Shown: positions 11,201 to 63,574, counted from the stretch's first letter. The stretch: DNA of 64,000 nucleotides from Mastigias papua (GCA_964019165.1 OZ025272.1:9325993-9389992); one strand, 5' to 3'. Notes: generated by a model not told the origin, from the sequence alone. A program made the numbers and translations.

Positions 11201-13068
11201 TCTGCACAAGTAGATGGGGGTACTTTGGGAAAGAAATGAGTTGTTATCTTCATATGAAATATATCTTCACCTTAGTTAACCGCAAGTGATAAATTAAATA
11301 GCTATTTCTTGATGCAGGCTGAGATACACCAAATATACAGTTAAATTTAGATTGGAAGCAAACAACCGATTGAACGTTATTCGCAAGAATTTAAAGTAAA
11401 TTTAGTCTTCCAACACTGAAAGCCTTCTATTTCCCTTTCGAGCAAAGCGTTCAATGACTTCGTCAACATCTAACTCAATTTCTCTATGGACGTTAAGCAT
11501 CGCCAAGCCGTCCAAACGAGTTTCCGATAAGGAATTTCTAAGATAGGTCTTCGATCTCCTTAATGTAGAAATTGAACGTTCACATGAACAGGTTGTGACT
11601 GGCAAGGTTCCAAATATCCGAAAGGTTGTCACAAAATTGGGAAAAGAGAATCGGTCTATAGCAAGGAGTAACCCTTGCACAGTTGGATCCGCCCCTGGAT
11701 AGTGCACGACGTTTTCTCTTTTATAAGAAAATGGTTTGCAAGAAAATAGTGCTCTACTACTTAAAACGTTAGCAAAGTTCAGTAGTGGAGTTTTGAGTTA
11801 AGATAGTCGATAGGTCATGTACCTCTAAAATCCCAGTATTCACACAAGAAGATCGTCACTTTTACATAATTTGTATATATCTCTTGTAGAAACATATCTG
11901 CAGTAGAGAGGTATTCTTGTGTGGTGCCTATCTGTCTGTGTAACAATGTAGTGTTACCCAAGACCGACTTTTCTTCCTAGGAAAATCTTAAGAAAGTTTC
12001 TGTGCTGAAATCCTGAAAATACCAAGAAAGTTTCAGTACAGAGCAACATAAAATTTTCATGTAAAGGCTGTGTGTTTGGAATTTGACTGATACCTTCCCA
12101 TATTGATTGACTATTCAATACACTCTCTTTTTATATTAACTATTTTATAAGAACACGAGCCTCGAAATTTATGGAAAATTAAGAACAAATTAAGAACAAG
12201 CTGAGGCCGAAGCACTATCGTAAAATGATTTCATATAAAACTGTTTGAGCTTTACAATGTTTGCCAAAAGTCCTTGAAACACCCAAATCATCAGTGTGTA
12301 AAAAGTCATAAGTGTACCAAGACTTTTAGCAGGGATTATACATCTGTAAGAATGTATGCCTTTTTCTTCTACTAGTGTTTTTGTATATTGTCTAATGTCT
12401 ACATAGTCTGCACCCCAATAATTTAAGAAAAAATTAAGAACATTTCAGCCTCAAATTTTCGAGGAATTAAGAACTGCCAGACTGCACCTCAATTTCACTG
12501 GTTCTTATAAAAATAAGAGTGTTGTAACTTCAAAACTAAGTCATTTGCATCTTATCGGTGTGCAGTATATAATTATCATTAAATCTTTTCAGCGGCCTAC
12601 TCAAGTTCATCTAACGCTGGAAAGAAACAAATATGGCGGAACCCAATGAAAACTGTGAATGAGGAAGCTTTCGTTGCTGTCGGCCGACAAAAGATAAGCG
12701 GATTACAGGGATCTGCCGTCTCTGATGTGAAGTATCAGACGTTCAGACGAACTTCAAGCCTTCCATTTCTTGTGAAGCGAAAGTTGAACACTAGTGCAAG
12801 AAGGCTGAGTAAAGAGAGTGAAGACGTTTGTCGGCATAGGTGTAACAGAAACTTACTTAGGCTGCCTCATATTCCAAAAATTTCAAAAGGACGATCAGAG
12901 GAAAGGCTTCGTGGTCAGAGAGTTAACGTCCAACGGAAACATAAAGCATTATATAATATAGCTGCCAGTCCGAAACCTCCTCCATCCTGTCCACTTCCCT
13001 CACCTCTGCCGTCACTTCCTCCGCCACCCCCAAATAGTGTTGAATTGAGGTCCCTATTTTCCAAATGA
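2259..13068 (+). CDS. Unrecognised ARM/HEAT-like repeat protein, nine exons, 5' end missing
   Basis: I do not recognise this gene. Exons inferred from splice signals and matching phases: 2259-2559, 2998-3306, 3784-4007, 5259-5557, 6544-6610, 7449-7967, 8728-9287, 10458-10638, 12593-13068 (stop TGA). They join in one frame to 977 residues; every junction agrees in phase. Rough layout: residues 1-140 acidic and Ser-rich (DLSDDASSG, SYSSSSDEN); about 140-300 helical ARM/HEAT-like (SLRAFFKRDKPLGIRHAAVK, DMINLLEDP, MREEAKRGVETLAG); 300-400 charged; 420-560 hexapeptide repeat; 570-760 helical and acidic (SLESLK-type helices, DEIATLFAKNEEK); 760-977 basic, ending in a proline-rich tail with SPLPSLPPPPPN. 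No signal peptide or membrane segment is visible in the part seen. The first exon begins in phase 1 without a usable ATG, so the N-terminus is upstream and unseen. A scaffold or cytoskeletal role is only a guess from the repeat architecture. Confidence 0.82.
3514..3528. repeat. Poly-C run in intron 2 of gene 1
   Basis: An uninterrupted run of about 15 cytosines lies in the 3307-3783 intron. The rest of that intron shows nothing I can name. Such runs are prone to length error in assembly. Confidence 0.8.
4008..5258. repeat. Intron 3 of gene 1, with a fragment of a dispersed repeat (about 4490-4615)
   Basis: The intron is mostly unremarkable AT-rich sequence. The part near 4540-4610 shares the blocks ATCTCTGCAGCTTTTTGTT and TTGGTTGATCTCA with 19670-19757 in CEP192 intron 4, with the same order and orientation. 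That suggests two copies of an unnamed dispersed element. The boundaries are not clear. Confidence 0.4.
6655..6915. repeat. Dispersed G-rich repeat (GGGGCTTATTCGA family), copy 1
   Basis: The stretch contains CCCCCCTGGGGGCTTATCTG, then GGAGGCTTATTCGAGGGGG and GGGGACTTATTCGAAGGGGG. Versions of the same words occur in the opposite orientation at 22540-22625 and 36185-36335, including CCCCTCGAATAAGCCCC-type blocks followed by TTCAAATT and TTAATA. It lies in the intron 6611-7448 of gene 1. I cannot assign it to a named superfamily. Confidence 0.7.
7514..7927 (+). repeat. Coding 18-bp minisatellite, 23 copies, encoding the hexapeptide DAISEK
   Basis: Twenty-three head-to-tail 18-base units (consensus GATGCAATCTCTGAGAAA) read in frame as Asp-Ala-Ile-Ser-Glu-Lys and variants (DVISEK, KATSEN, EATSEN, GTILKK, GIISEK, DTVSEK). 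They lie within exon 7449-7967 of gene 1. No copy carries a frameshift or stop, and substitutions mostly swap similar residues (Ala/Val, Glu/Asn). A five-unit higher-order repeat is visible: the pair ATSEN-DAISEK-G recurs 90 bases apart. The heptad-free, charged hexamer suggests a flexible or single-helix spacer, which is inference. Confidence 0.93.
9685..9975. repeat. TCATA pentanucleotide satellite
   Basis: Tandem TCATA units, nearly perfect from 9740 to 9847 and then interrupted by single-base variants such as TCATG, TTATA and TCAGA. It is directly continued by a GCATA array at 9976. Confidence 0.95.
9976..10140. repeat. GCATA pentanucleotide satellite adjoining the TCATA array
   Basis: Tandem GCATA units, differing from the upstream array by one base per unit (T to G), with a few GCACA variants near the right end. 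The switch is abrupt and keeps the five-base register. Confidence 0.95.
11402..11697 (-). pseudogene. hAT transposase C-terminal (dimerisation) fragment abutting one terminal inverted repeat
   Basis: Minus-strand frame with the hAT family dimerisation signature: FGTLPVTTCSCERSISTLRR, SKTYLRNSLSETRLDGLAML, then NVHREIELDVDEVIERFARK. This resembles the C-terminus of ZMYM1-like hAT transposases. The plus-strand bases at 11688-11697 (ATCCGCCCCTG when read outward) look like a hAT end, and the frame runs straight from this end into the C-terminal domain, so everything between is deleted. I found no partner inverted repeat on the left side, so the copy is either one-ended or its left end has decayed. 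It lies in intron 10639-12592 of gene 1. The rest of that intron shows nothing else I can name. Confidence 0.8.
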
Positions 13069-15785
13069 CTGAATAGACAACAAATATGTTGTAGGTTATA
13101 GTACAGAGTGGAAAAATTTGTATACTTGATATGTGTAGCTCTATTTAAAAAGTACCGTTGTTCGACTTAGTGATCCGCAGCTTAAAATGCTTCAGAATAA
13201 CCAGATGGAGAATTAAGCTCATGTTCATTCTAATTTCTTGTTCTGCCTTCTATAAGTGTTTTTATCGCTGATATCTGTAGAAAGTCAGGCTTTTCCAAGC
13301 TTTCAACCTCCATACCAAATTCTTTTGGATGTCTTGAGGCTACTGCTATCAGTTGAAAAAGTTAACTGATACCATTGCATCGAATAATATCGTCAGTCTC
13401 TGCTCCCCCTCCCCCCAAACGGGGTGAAATGAATGGAGTATAAAGCGTCCTAAGTAGTAGTATCAGCGCTCTGTTCTTCATTAGCACAATTCTTCCTTTT
13501 TGTAGCTTCTTCTTCTTCTTAAGATTTCCGTGCTGAAGTACTATACTTGTTATTTCCGAGTCAGCAGGTTTAACTCAACAAATTGAGCGTCATGCATTGT
13601 ACTGCATATTGTAATTTCAAAGTCAAACTTTGGAACTGAATGGATTATGTATGCAGAACCTCTTCCCTCTTTGGAGAATCTCTACACAAACAGCAAAGAG
13701 GTGACTCTCTACGAAGACCAGCTAGTTTAATTCTGGTAAGTAAGATGATTGATGACTGCGTGGAAGGTGAGCCTAGAAAAGTACATATTCGAGCTGCTGC
13801 ATCAAACTGACTATATAGTACCCGTTTTCCTTCTTTTCGCATGGAACTTGCAATTTTCCTCACAGCAAAAAGCTATACATTACAATTTTTAAGTAAGAAA
13901 TTGTCACCATTGTGATAGGCAAGTTATTTATTTCCATTGCTACTACAATAAGCGACCTCTTGAACAGCCCCATCATCTATTCAATGCAAAATTTTACCAC
14001 TATTGCATGTAATTATGGGTAAAGTCGGAAATTCCTGCTTCTTTCATTATGAACAATCAGATTTGCGTCAGTGTTTATAATGGCAATTATTCTTATATTA
14101 TCTTTTAATTTCAATGTAAAGTGTTACATCTACTTTACTTTCTAAAGGTAAAATAAAATGATTAGAGACGAGAAGAAAGTTGTCTTGAAGCGAATAAACA
14201 ATAATGAGAGTAGAGCAATCCTCAAAAAGTATGCTCAAGGATGCTCTCGGATCAAGAATAGCTGAAAATCAAACAAGGATCTGCGTTGTGGATCGTTCAA
14301 CCATCACGAAACATCACTGCAAAGAAAGATAGAAGGGTTGGAGGGGGCATTAGGGATAGTTTATGAAGAAGGACAGAGCCTTTCCTTCATACGGAAATCA
14401 GTCTGAAGGGGGAATGAAGGTATATTTAGCCCTGCGGACCTCTACAAGGGAAGAAATATGGGAGGGGTTGAATAAAGGAAGAATTTGGCATTTCATAACA
14501 ACTGAGCGACCCCTTGGTTCTCTTATACTGGCCTCTTTCCTGAACTTGTGCTTTGTGAAGGAGCCATATTCAACTCAATGGATTTATTTACAAGTTATTC
14601 CCGCCATAACAGTTCGTTGGAGTTGGTGCCTGGTCAAAATTTTTCTGGTTGAAGAGTTTATCGTCGTGGTTTAGATGGCACATAGTTTTCGGCATACGCA
14701 AATTAGCTAGCAGCCGTAAATAAGGTGATCTGAATTACTATTGATTTGCACGAGCATTTATATAGTCCTTTTGATATAGCAAGGTAAGTAGGCTGTTGAA
14801 AACTCAATTCTTTTGACTTGACAGATGGTAACTGATCAATTGGAGAATTCGTGGTTAAAGAAGGTGAATTTCCTAGTATAGTAAAATCTTCTCCACTTTC
14901 TTTGGGCTTCTATCTCACAAGAAATCTTGTGAGTGTTTCTCGTTCTTTACGAAATGCTACATCACAACAAGACTGTAACGCACATTGACTATGGCCATAA
15001 CAGCGTAGCATACTCACTAGACCCCATTGGAAAACAGTACACTTTTGCCAGAGATTTGTGATTTGCAGCGGAAGACTTCTAGGTTTGCAGTGCCCAAGAT
15101 TTTCTAGTAAGTACTTGAGGTGTATGCATTTAATTAGCCAACTCACATGAACACCAAAGTACTTAGACTTTATAACGGACCTCGCAGGCACCGCAACCTT
15201 GCAGATTTAGAAACGCCCTTTTCGTAAAGCGTGCAGTTCTAGTTTTCTGAAGATATCTCAGGTGTGCATCATTATTTAAGATGCACACTCTTAATTGCAT
15301 GTTAAAATTCTATGAAATCAGTTGTTACCATTTCTTACACTATCCCCATTTCTCAGTACTTGTATATATAAAGCATGTATATGACAGTGAAAAAATAAAG
15401 CAATGTAAGGAGTACTAAAGATCACAGATCACATGGATTTCTACATACTTTATCTTCACTCCAAATTGTCAATACTGAAGGAGAACTGCAAGAGTAGGGA
15501 AGATAGGGTTCTTGTCAGATAGCTGCCCAGCTGATTTTGAGGAATTGGAGGTCTTCATTAAATTTCCTGAACTATGAAAGTCTGGTTTCAAGATAAGAGA
15601 CCAGGTGCTCTGAATATAAACAAATTTCTCTAAAGAATAGCACTTTACTTTACAGAGGTATAAATGGGTGAACCAATGTTACCATGTGTAATATAAATCC
15701 TCAAACAAAGCCAATAGTACTTTGAAGAAAATTTCATCTTATACTTGATAAAAGTACAGTATTTACACAGATTTCATTTTTGCAG
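13069..15785. other. Spacer between gene 1 and CEP192
   Basis: This spacer of 2.7 kb should hold the 3' untranslated region of gene 1 and the promoter and any upstream untranslated exon of CEP192. I see no clear AATAAA soon after the gene 1 stop and no recognisable core promoter. Around 14155-14330 a frame with several stops vaguely recalls the helix-turn-helix start of pogo-type transposases. This is too weak to call. A good acceptor (TTTTTGCAG) ends at 15785, which suggests that CEP192 has an untranslated first exon somewhere in this spacer. Confidence 0.5.
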
Positions 15786-15843
15786 TGAAAGATATATCCT
15801 GTTACACCCATTGGAATTGCCATATATCAACATTTGTGGATCC

Positions 15844-56837
<40,994 letters not shown>

Positions 56838-59066
56838 CAGTGACAATAACATATAAAAAGATTCAAGGGGTATTGAGAATTATTTGGGTTTTGTAAAAAT
56901 TACTGTCTATCATTGACCGGTATATTTAGATCTTTGGTAGTAATTCATTGCTGGTGACTGTAAGTGCCTGCGATATTAATTAATTTGTTTCAAGAAACGT
57001 AATGCAGCATTCATGTATAGCCTACATTATTAAATATTATTTGTATCCTGTGTTTATTCATTACCTTACAGGCCTGTCTGAGTGAGATTTTTGCTTAAAT
57101 TGTGCATGTTCTCTATGTTCTTTGCAATCAGGGATGAAAATACCAGGGGATGTGGAGGTTGACTCCCCCCAGCAGATGACGCTGCATGCTTTGCAGGGCA
57201 ATTGAACCCTTTACCATTTGACATTTATCATGGCTGCATTTCTGTTGTTTCAATTATGTTTTCTTATAGATCTCATTTTGCACAGGGCAATACTCAGCTT
57301 CACAGGGCAAAAGTCTCTGACACCCCCCTCCCAAAGAAAGTATGTCATTTATGCCCTGGTCTGTAATTGTAAGTCACCTGTAGTGACCAATTCCAGCTAA
57401 GTTTATCTACCTTCTTTCCATTTTTTAATGGCTTCTGTGGCAAGTACCTCTTTTCCACATTACAGGGTGTTACCACATTCATCATATCATGACATGAATA
57501 GTAGGTAGACTGCCAACATGTTTGAGATAGGAGAGTCTTTATTTATAAGTACCATTCTAACCAGATATTGTCATATAGTCAATTTTTCAATTTAAGTTCA
57601 AGTTTCTCTACAGCCTTACTGTCTCAGTGAGTTAGAGCAATCAAATTGTAAGGCAATTTGTTTAAATTTTCTGGCTTTGCTCACCATCTACACTTTGATA
57701 CAATTTGCCCCCCCCCCAGTATTTCCTCCCAAGTGCCATCTATTATAAATCTCAATGTGAAGACATGATAATTCACACCAGTTTGGTCAACAAATAAAAG
57801 TATTACATGAGCTTTTTTTGTGCTATGTATCTGAATTGGTTTGACACCACCTTCTGCTAGATATTTCATAGCAACTTGTCCCACTATATCAATAACAAAG
57901 AAAGAACAGTAAAGTGATAACAACGAATTGTAATCTTTGATACAAAAAATATTACAAAAAGCATTAGGGAAAAGTAGCAAAGAAATTGGAAGTTTCTATA
58001 TAAACTTATACAGCATATTGATGACCATGAGGAAGTTAGTATATATCTAAGTACTTACTAATACAAAGAATTGATAAATGTATAGCCCATTGCAGGCAAA
58101 ATGATAGGCTGGGAACCTATCCTAAACTTGATGTAATTCAAGATCTGGTGTCATTTTTACATATTGACAAGGTCAAGAAGGGTATGTCAGAGTTGATGAA
58201 AAAAGTTTAGTCCAGCGACTTCTTTCTTATCTGATATTTTGATGAGCCAAGACACCAGCTGGGCCTCAGAAAAGGGAAGTTTGAATTTGGATTAGTGTAA
58301 CAAATTTTGCAAGTATTCCCCTACCTTACAATGTGTTGATTCACCACAAGCCTATACACAGACCCATTCCTACAGCTGGGTGTGAAGGGCCACTACCCAC
58401 CCCCGAGACCAAAGTAACTAAAATTTGCCATTTCTCTTGGCAAATTTCTTTAGTTTTTGTATTCTAGGAAAAAGAAGGATTAAGGTGCTGCAGAGAGAAA
58501 AAGAAAGATTATGAATTTGTTACATTTATATACCATGGGAGCAAAGCTGTGAGAGCTGGGGGGATTGTAGCCCCTCCACTTTTTATCACAAATGTACTTT
58601 AGTATCCATTTTAGCAATCTTTTATATCCCTGTGGTTTTAGCTTGCCTACTTGAGCCCCCCCCCCCCACCAGATATATTGTTCCACCACTCCCGGTATAT
58701 TCACTCAATTTACTAACAAATTGAACACATGACGCTTAAAACTTCAAGCAGATATTCTTCAATTGTGGCACCCAAGGCCATTTTGTTGGCAAATTGTAGG
58801 CCCTACACCATCCATAGAAAATTTCTCAGAATAGCTCTGATAATACAACATGATAATATGGTTTGCTTTTTGCAACAGATTGAAAATGAGAGGTGGTCTT
58901 TACTGATGAGAGGCTGTCTTCCCACCACAGTTAGGTGTCCAAATATCAGGATTAGCTATAAAACAAGTAGATGCTACCCTAAATTTGTGAAAAGGCCCAC
59001 TAATAAAGGTGCCAATTGGTGTAATAGTCAGAGTTGGTTCATGGTCCCATTGCAAGCTGGTTGTAA
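56838..59066. other. Spacer between the convergent 3' ends of CEP192 and the CIMIP1-like gene
   Basis: Holds both 3' untranslated regions, but I cannot place poly(A) sites with confidence. Several C runs occur (57709-57718, 58661-58669). The minus-strand frame near 57700-57900 weakly recalls a pogo/Tigger-type DDE transposase segment. It is too short and divergent to call. Confidence 0.5.
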
Positions 59067-60990
59067 CTATACTATAGACTCCAAAGGCCATTTCAATGAA
59101 TTGAGAAATCCTTTCTGTTTTTTTGTATATCTGCCATATCTCTCAAGCTGACACTGCTTCTCAGAACTACGCCAGCCAACCATTTTTGATGCTGTCTTTG
59201 GAAAACTTTGAGTTGGTTTCCCTACCGACAACTGAGTTAAAACATTTTGATCAATTGGTGGCAACTTCAATCTTTCCCTTCTGTTCTTAATTCTCATTGC
59301 TGCAGGCTCATCATTACTATCACCATGATGTTTTTCACCAGCAATCTATAGTATCAATCAAATATGGATACATTTACAATGATGGATCTGCAAGACTGCT
59401 ACATACCTAAAATATTGAAAACTTTTATAGGATATTGATTGTAGCAGCATCTTTCCGTGTTCTTGTTATTGTGCATATTGCAGTTTGATTAAATTGACAC
59501 CCATCATTAGGGTGGTTTTTACGTTTACTTTTACTAGCATGTGAGCCCTCTTGTCCAAAATCGTTTTGAAAACTAATTTACTTGTCCCTATTTACTGCTC
59601 ATTGCTGCTTTCTAGACATGTGCCAAATTGTTTAAGTTTGTGTTTTCTCATTTACTGCCAATCAATTACAACTCATAAATGGCACCATGCCACTTGTTTC
59701 CCCAGTGGCCTGCACTGGATATGTGGTCTTGCTTTCTGTTCTGATGGGTATAGAGAGTCCTTTTCAGGCCTCTGCTGTTGGGACATCCTTGCCATGCTTG
59801 TGGAAATGAGAGGTAGAGTCTTCTCAAGCTTCCAAGCGAATTGCAGTACCCATTGCTTTTCATGATTGTAAAGTTCTGTAGTGTTGTATTTTTATAAAGT
59901 CTGTCAATAAATTACTCTGTTGTGGTATACATTATGAATGCTATTCTCAATGGGAATATGATCATCATGTGTCTATTTCCACTGTAAGTAGCACAGTGCA
60001 TTTTGATGTTAGGGTAGTTTGTCTGTTTAGTGTCTTTATGTACTTTAAGTGATTATAAGAAAAATTAATATCTGTTTGACTTTCTTGCACTGTAGCAAAG
60101 TGAAGTAAAGAAATTACATGAGAGACTTCCCTGTTAATTTTCCCCACATCCCCAGTCACTGAGCTACATGTGTCAATTCTCCACAAATGAAGATTCTTTA
60201 TATGATCAACTAGAATCTGTTTTCAGTTGCAGATATCAGCAGATCCCAAAACTGCGTGGCCTCCAGTTGACTTAATCTCATTTGATTTCTCAATAGTTTC
60301 TACATATAAAATGTAGCTAATTTTCAGATAGTACTCACTGTCCGTCAGTTCTTTTCCCATTAAATAACAGAACCACACATAATGCCTAGTTAATGTTGCA
60401 GTCACCAGATACACATAGATGTTACTTCATCAAAGGCTTAGAACACAAAAGTTGATGTTGGTAGTATTGAGTAATAGTATAGAAATTTCCTCATGTGGAG
60501 TTTGATAATTCCGTATGTAATTCATTACCTCTTTGCTCATTTCTGACAAAAACCCCCAATCTTCTGGCCAACGTTTTGCAGCACTAAGTTCATGATGTAT
60601 GTGATCTTTCCTGGCAAACACAAAATTTGAAAAAAATTAAGAGTAAAGTTAGTATCAGTTTTGAATGTGGACTGACAATTGAGGTAATATTTTCCTTTGG
60701 CTACATTCTCATTGGCTAAAACTGTGTTTTTATTCATTTCTAAGTCTAACTCAAAAAATATTCGCAGTGAGGGTTACTCTTAAATGAGCTCCTATCGTCA
60801 AAGTTGCTAATTCAAATGGAATGTAATCTGAACTTCCTGCATGGTATACTTCAAATCTGACGAGTTCGACCCGCCAATTAGAGAAATGAGTCTGAACTTC
60901 ATACAAGGACAAAAGAAACTATCTCTGTTCTCACCAAATTTTGTCATCAGCAACAAAGTTGCCAGAGGCCGGCATGACAGGACGAACCAT
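59067..60990 (-). CDS. CIMIP1: LLC1-family ciliary microtubule inner protein, CIMIP1 (C20orf85)-like, three exons, complete
   Basis: Members of this family (Pfam LLC1; human C20orf85/CIMIP1, 137 residues) are small proteins bound inside doublet microtubules of motile cilia. Exons on the minus strand: 60990-60935 (from ATG), 60610-60529, 59345-59067 (TAG-type stop at the low end). Phases agree (2 then 0), giving 138 residues. Exon 1 reads MVRPVMPASGNFVADDKIW, matching human MNLVGQDEIW. Exon 2 has AAKRWPEDWGFLSEM, matching human EARQNWPQNWGFLTT. Exon 3 has KMVGWRSSEKQCQLERYGRY and KGFLNSLKWP, matching human GFIGWRS...LELDD and KGAFARELCWP. Acceptors are ATTTTGTGTTTGCCAG and GATACTATAG; donors are GTGAGA and GTAATG. 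The gene points at CEP192 tail to tail. The near-identical total length is strong support. A paralogue within the LLC1 family cannot be excluded. Confidence 0.88.
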
Positions 60991-61732
60991 TGTCTAGCGT
61001 TGCTTCAAGTCCTAAGCAAACTAATCTCTTCTATCAACACTCGCTCACTTGACAGCCAAGATAAACCCGTTCAAGTAATGCGTGGTTTGTAAATCAATGT
61101 ATTTCTATCGTTTCTAAGATTATTGGATAAACAGAGAACAGGTGTTCCTGAGTTGTGTTTGCCGTTGTTGCTGTTCCCTGTCATAGCAACGCTTCGGCTG
61201 GAACAGAGAGCTGGAGACAGTGGGTGGCGAATGACAAATAACAGTACTCAAAAGCCCCGAATACGCGTCCCCCGCTTATTTTTTCGCAAAAAATTCGAAT
61301 CCTCACTCTTACTGGAACCTCCCCCCCCCTTATTAAATTATCCACTCTTACTCAATTTTTCTAAGAGAAATACACGAAACAACATTAGTTTAAACGTTAC
61401 CCTCCTTCCTTCGATACATAAAATTCCTATCAAATGAAATGAAATTAAAAAATTACTTCACTGAGTTTCGCAGTACGTATGCAGTACTTTTGTTTAATGA
61501 GTATGCAATCGTTGTCAAATAATGAACGAGATATATCCATAAGTCTTTCTATCAGTTTTTTATGAACACCGATTGGTACACATTAGATTCATTTCTAGCC
61601 CCCGGCCGCTGCTTTTCCCAACCCCGCTTTTTCACTTTAAGAAATTTTGAAGTCCCCGCTTACTTGGAACCTAAAAGTAGAAAGCTCTATAACGACTTTT
61701 TATATATTGTTGTGTTACGCTTTGAGCAATAG
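60991..61732. other. Upstream region of the CIMIP1-like gene
   Basis: Should contain its promoter. No TATA box or named binding site can be argued from sequence. A short C run lies at 61320-61328. No other coding sequence seen. Confidence 0.45.
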
Positions 61733-63569
61733 CAGGGGCGTCGAAACGATTTTGAAAGTGGGGGGGCCTAATTAATCGGATTCACCAGGGTTGCAGATAA
61801 GCTCGGAATTCTGCTTTTTAGTGGTGGCTAGAGCATCACATTTTAAAGTTTTCGAAATATGAACACGTAGGAAATGGTCTTTTGTGGTACCTTGTTCTAA
61901 AAAAATATGTTGAATGATAAAAGTTCAACGTCTAATTTCATTACATCTTTACCATGTAACTTCTACAAAGTAGCATGTTTTATAACAAAGGATTCTAGTA
62001 TTTTAATAATAGTTAGATGCTTTTACCATATGCATGAGGTGAAAGCATTCAATTAAATACGTTCAGTGACATTTAAAGTACCGAAAGCAAGGTTTCACTC
62101 ATAAATGCATCTTTTCCTACAAGCATACCAATTACTCCAACGCATCAAATCTGCCTAAACCAGACCTATGCTGCCGCTATGGTAACAAAAATGGAACGAT
62201 TCCTTTATAAATTAATGCTTTCAGAAAATATTTGCACAAAACTCTATCTGAAATATAGCTACAAATCAGATTTGGTAAAAGTTCCAAAATTGTTGTATCT
62301 CACACTATTCAACGAACACAAAATCATTGGCAACGCTGATCACATCCAAACCATCTACCAAATCCTTGTGTGTGTGCAGGAAAGATAAGGCATTGAACCT
62401 TGGCGGTGTCATGCTTGATCGCAGCCTGGTTTTAATTCTTCTTGCGACAGAAAATGATCTTTCTGGGGTTGCACTTGTGGCGGGGTTTATGGGCAGCAGT
62501 TGAATTACAATCATAACATTTGGAAACAACAACCTGGTGTCTGATGCTGTTTCTTCCATAGCTTTTAAGATGTCATCGAAGTGGTTGACTTTTTCCTTGA
62601 AAATCTGTTTAAAACTAGAAGCTCAGTCTTCAAAGCACTTACGTCTACATCATCAGTATACCTTGAATGCATCCAGGCTAATTCATCATTGATCTCCTCT
62701 CCAGCAATAGATTTTAGTAATAATGTTTCCATATTAGCAAACGCATCAATGCAAGGCTTACTAAATCTTTCACTCAGAGCCAAAATCATGCAATCAATGG
62801 CTTCAAAGTAGATTCTCCGAAAGTGGTCTTGAGCTGTAGCATGTGTGCAATTTGCCACACCTGATGCGTTTCCATCCAGGTACTGAAGTATTGAATAATT
62901 TGGTACTTTACGCGGCTTTCGAGCCAAGCTTGGCTCCTGGATAAAATCATGCTTTTCAGCCTTTCTAACCGTTGTTTCATAAAACAAAGCAAAACTTTCA
63001 TCGTTGCGCATGGTTTCAATTGTTTTCTTGGTTAACTCAGCATTTCTTGTCCCTGATAAAGCTGACATTTTGTGCCATTGAAGAATTTTTGAAAAATTGT
63101 CAGTCAAGGCGTATAGCTTGTGGCTTAGCTGTAGAGCGAAGTAAAATTCAAATTTTTCTATTTGAGATTTGCATCCAATCACTCTCGATTTGATATCCGT
63201 TTTCAGCGACTGTGATAGACATGACAGCCAAAGTTTATAGAGAGAAGCATATTTATCAATGATTCGCTGAAAGCAATCAGCACGAACGGTCCAACGAGTT
63301 TTAGATAATTTTGAGAGGCTTTCCGGTTTGAACAAGTTTTCTTCGCTGTCCTCATGCTCCCGTTCAGACAAAGAGGGACTTCCAATTAAATAGTCCATAT
63401 CAAATGTCAGACATGCTGGGACAACACGAAAGTAAGGACCGGATCCTATCTTGTGAAAAAGGAATCAGTTTATTGTTTCAATATTTTTTATGCTTTTACC
63501 TTTTATGCTCCACTGCTAAAAAGTGGGGGGGCCAGTGCCCCCCCGGCCCCCCCGTGTTCGACGCCCCTG
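61733..63569. mobile_element. hAT DNA transposon with 13-bp inverted ends and a 5-bp target duplication
   Basis: The left end CAGGGGCGTCGAA (61733-61745) is exactly inverted at the right end, TTCGACGCCCCTG (63557-63569). Both ends also carry a G7/C7 run a short way in. The element is flanked by AATAG on both sides (61728-61732 and 63570-63574). A 5-bp duplication is characteristic of the hAT5 group, whereas most hAT elements make 8 bp. At 1,837 bp it is shorter than a full element and its transposase is incomplete. Confidence 0.9.
62305..63440 (-). pseudogene. Disrupted hAT transposase inside the 61733-63569 element
   Basis: Minus-strand frame 63440-62565 covers the middle of a ZMYM1/p52rIPK-like hAT transposase (SKLSKTRWTVRADCFQRI, ALSERFSKPCIDAFANMETL). 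A second frame, 62559-62305, carries the C-terminal dimerisation domain (INPATSATPERSFSVARR, IKTRLRSSMTPPRFNALSF, LHTHKD). Similarity passes from one frame to the other near 62600-62640, so a single frameshift breaks the gene. The N-terminus, including any zinc finger, is missing, as the similarity stops near 63440 just inside the right end. Confidence 0.88.
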
Positions 63570-63574
63570 AATAG

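Noticed and set aside
14155..14670. Stop-containing frame vaguely like a pogo-type helix-turn-helix
   Set aside because: Similarity is limited to a few residues (ESRAILKKYAQG) and is interrupted by stops.
14910..15191. Minus-strand frame with KYFGVHVSWLIK, recalling the end of a LINE reverse transcriptase
   Set aside because: Only one short motif fits and the rest does not follow the family.
57681..57980. Minus-strand frame with KPIQIHSTKKAHVILLFVDQ, a little like a pogo/Tigger transposase
   Set aside because: Too short and divergent to support. A profile search against DDE transposases would decide.
58729..59151. 140-codon plus-strand open frame
   Set aside because: It overlaps the antisense of the CIMIP1-like exon 3 and has no recognisable content.
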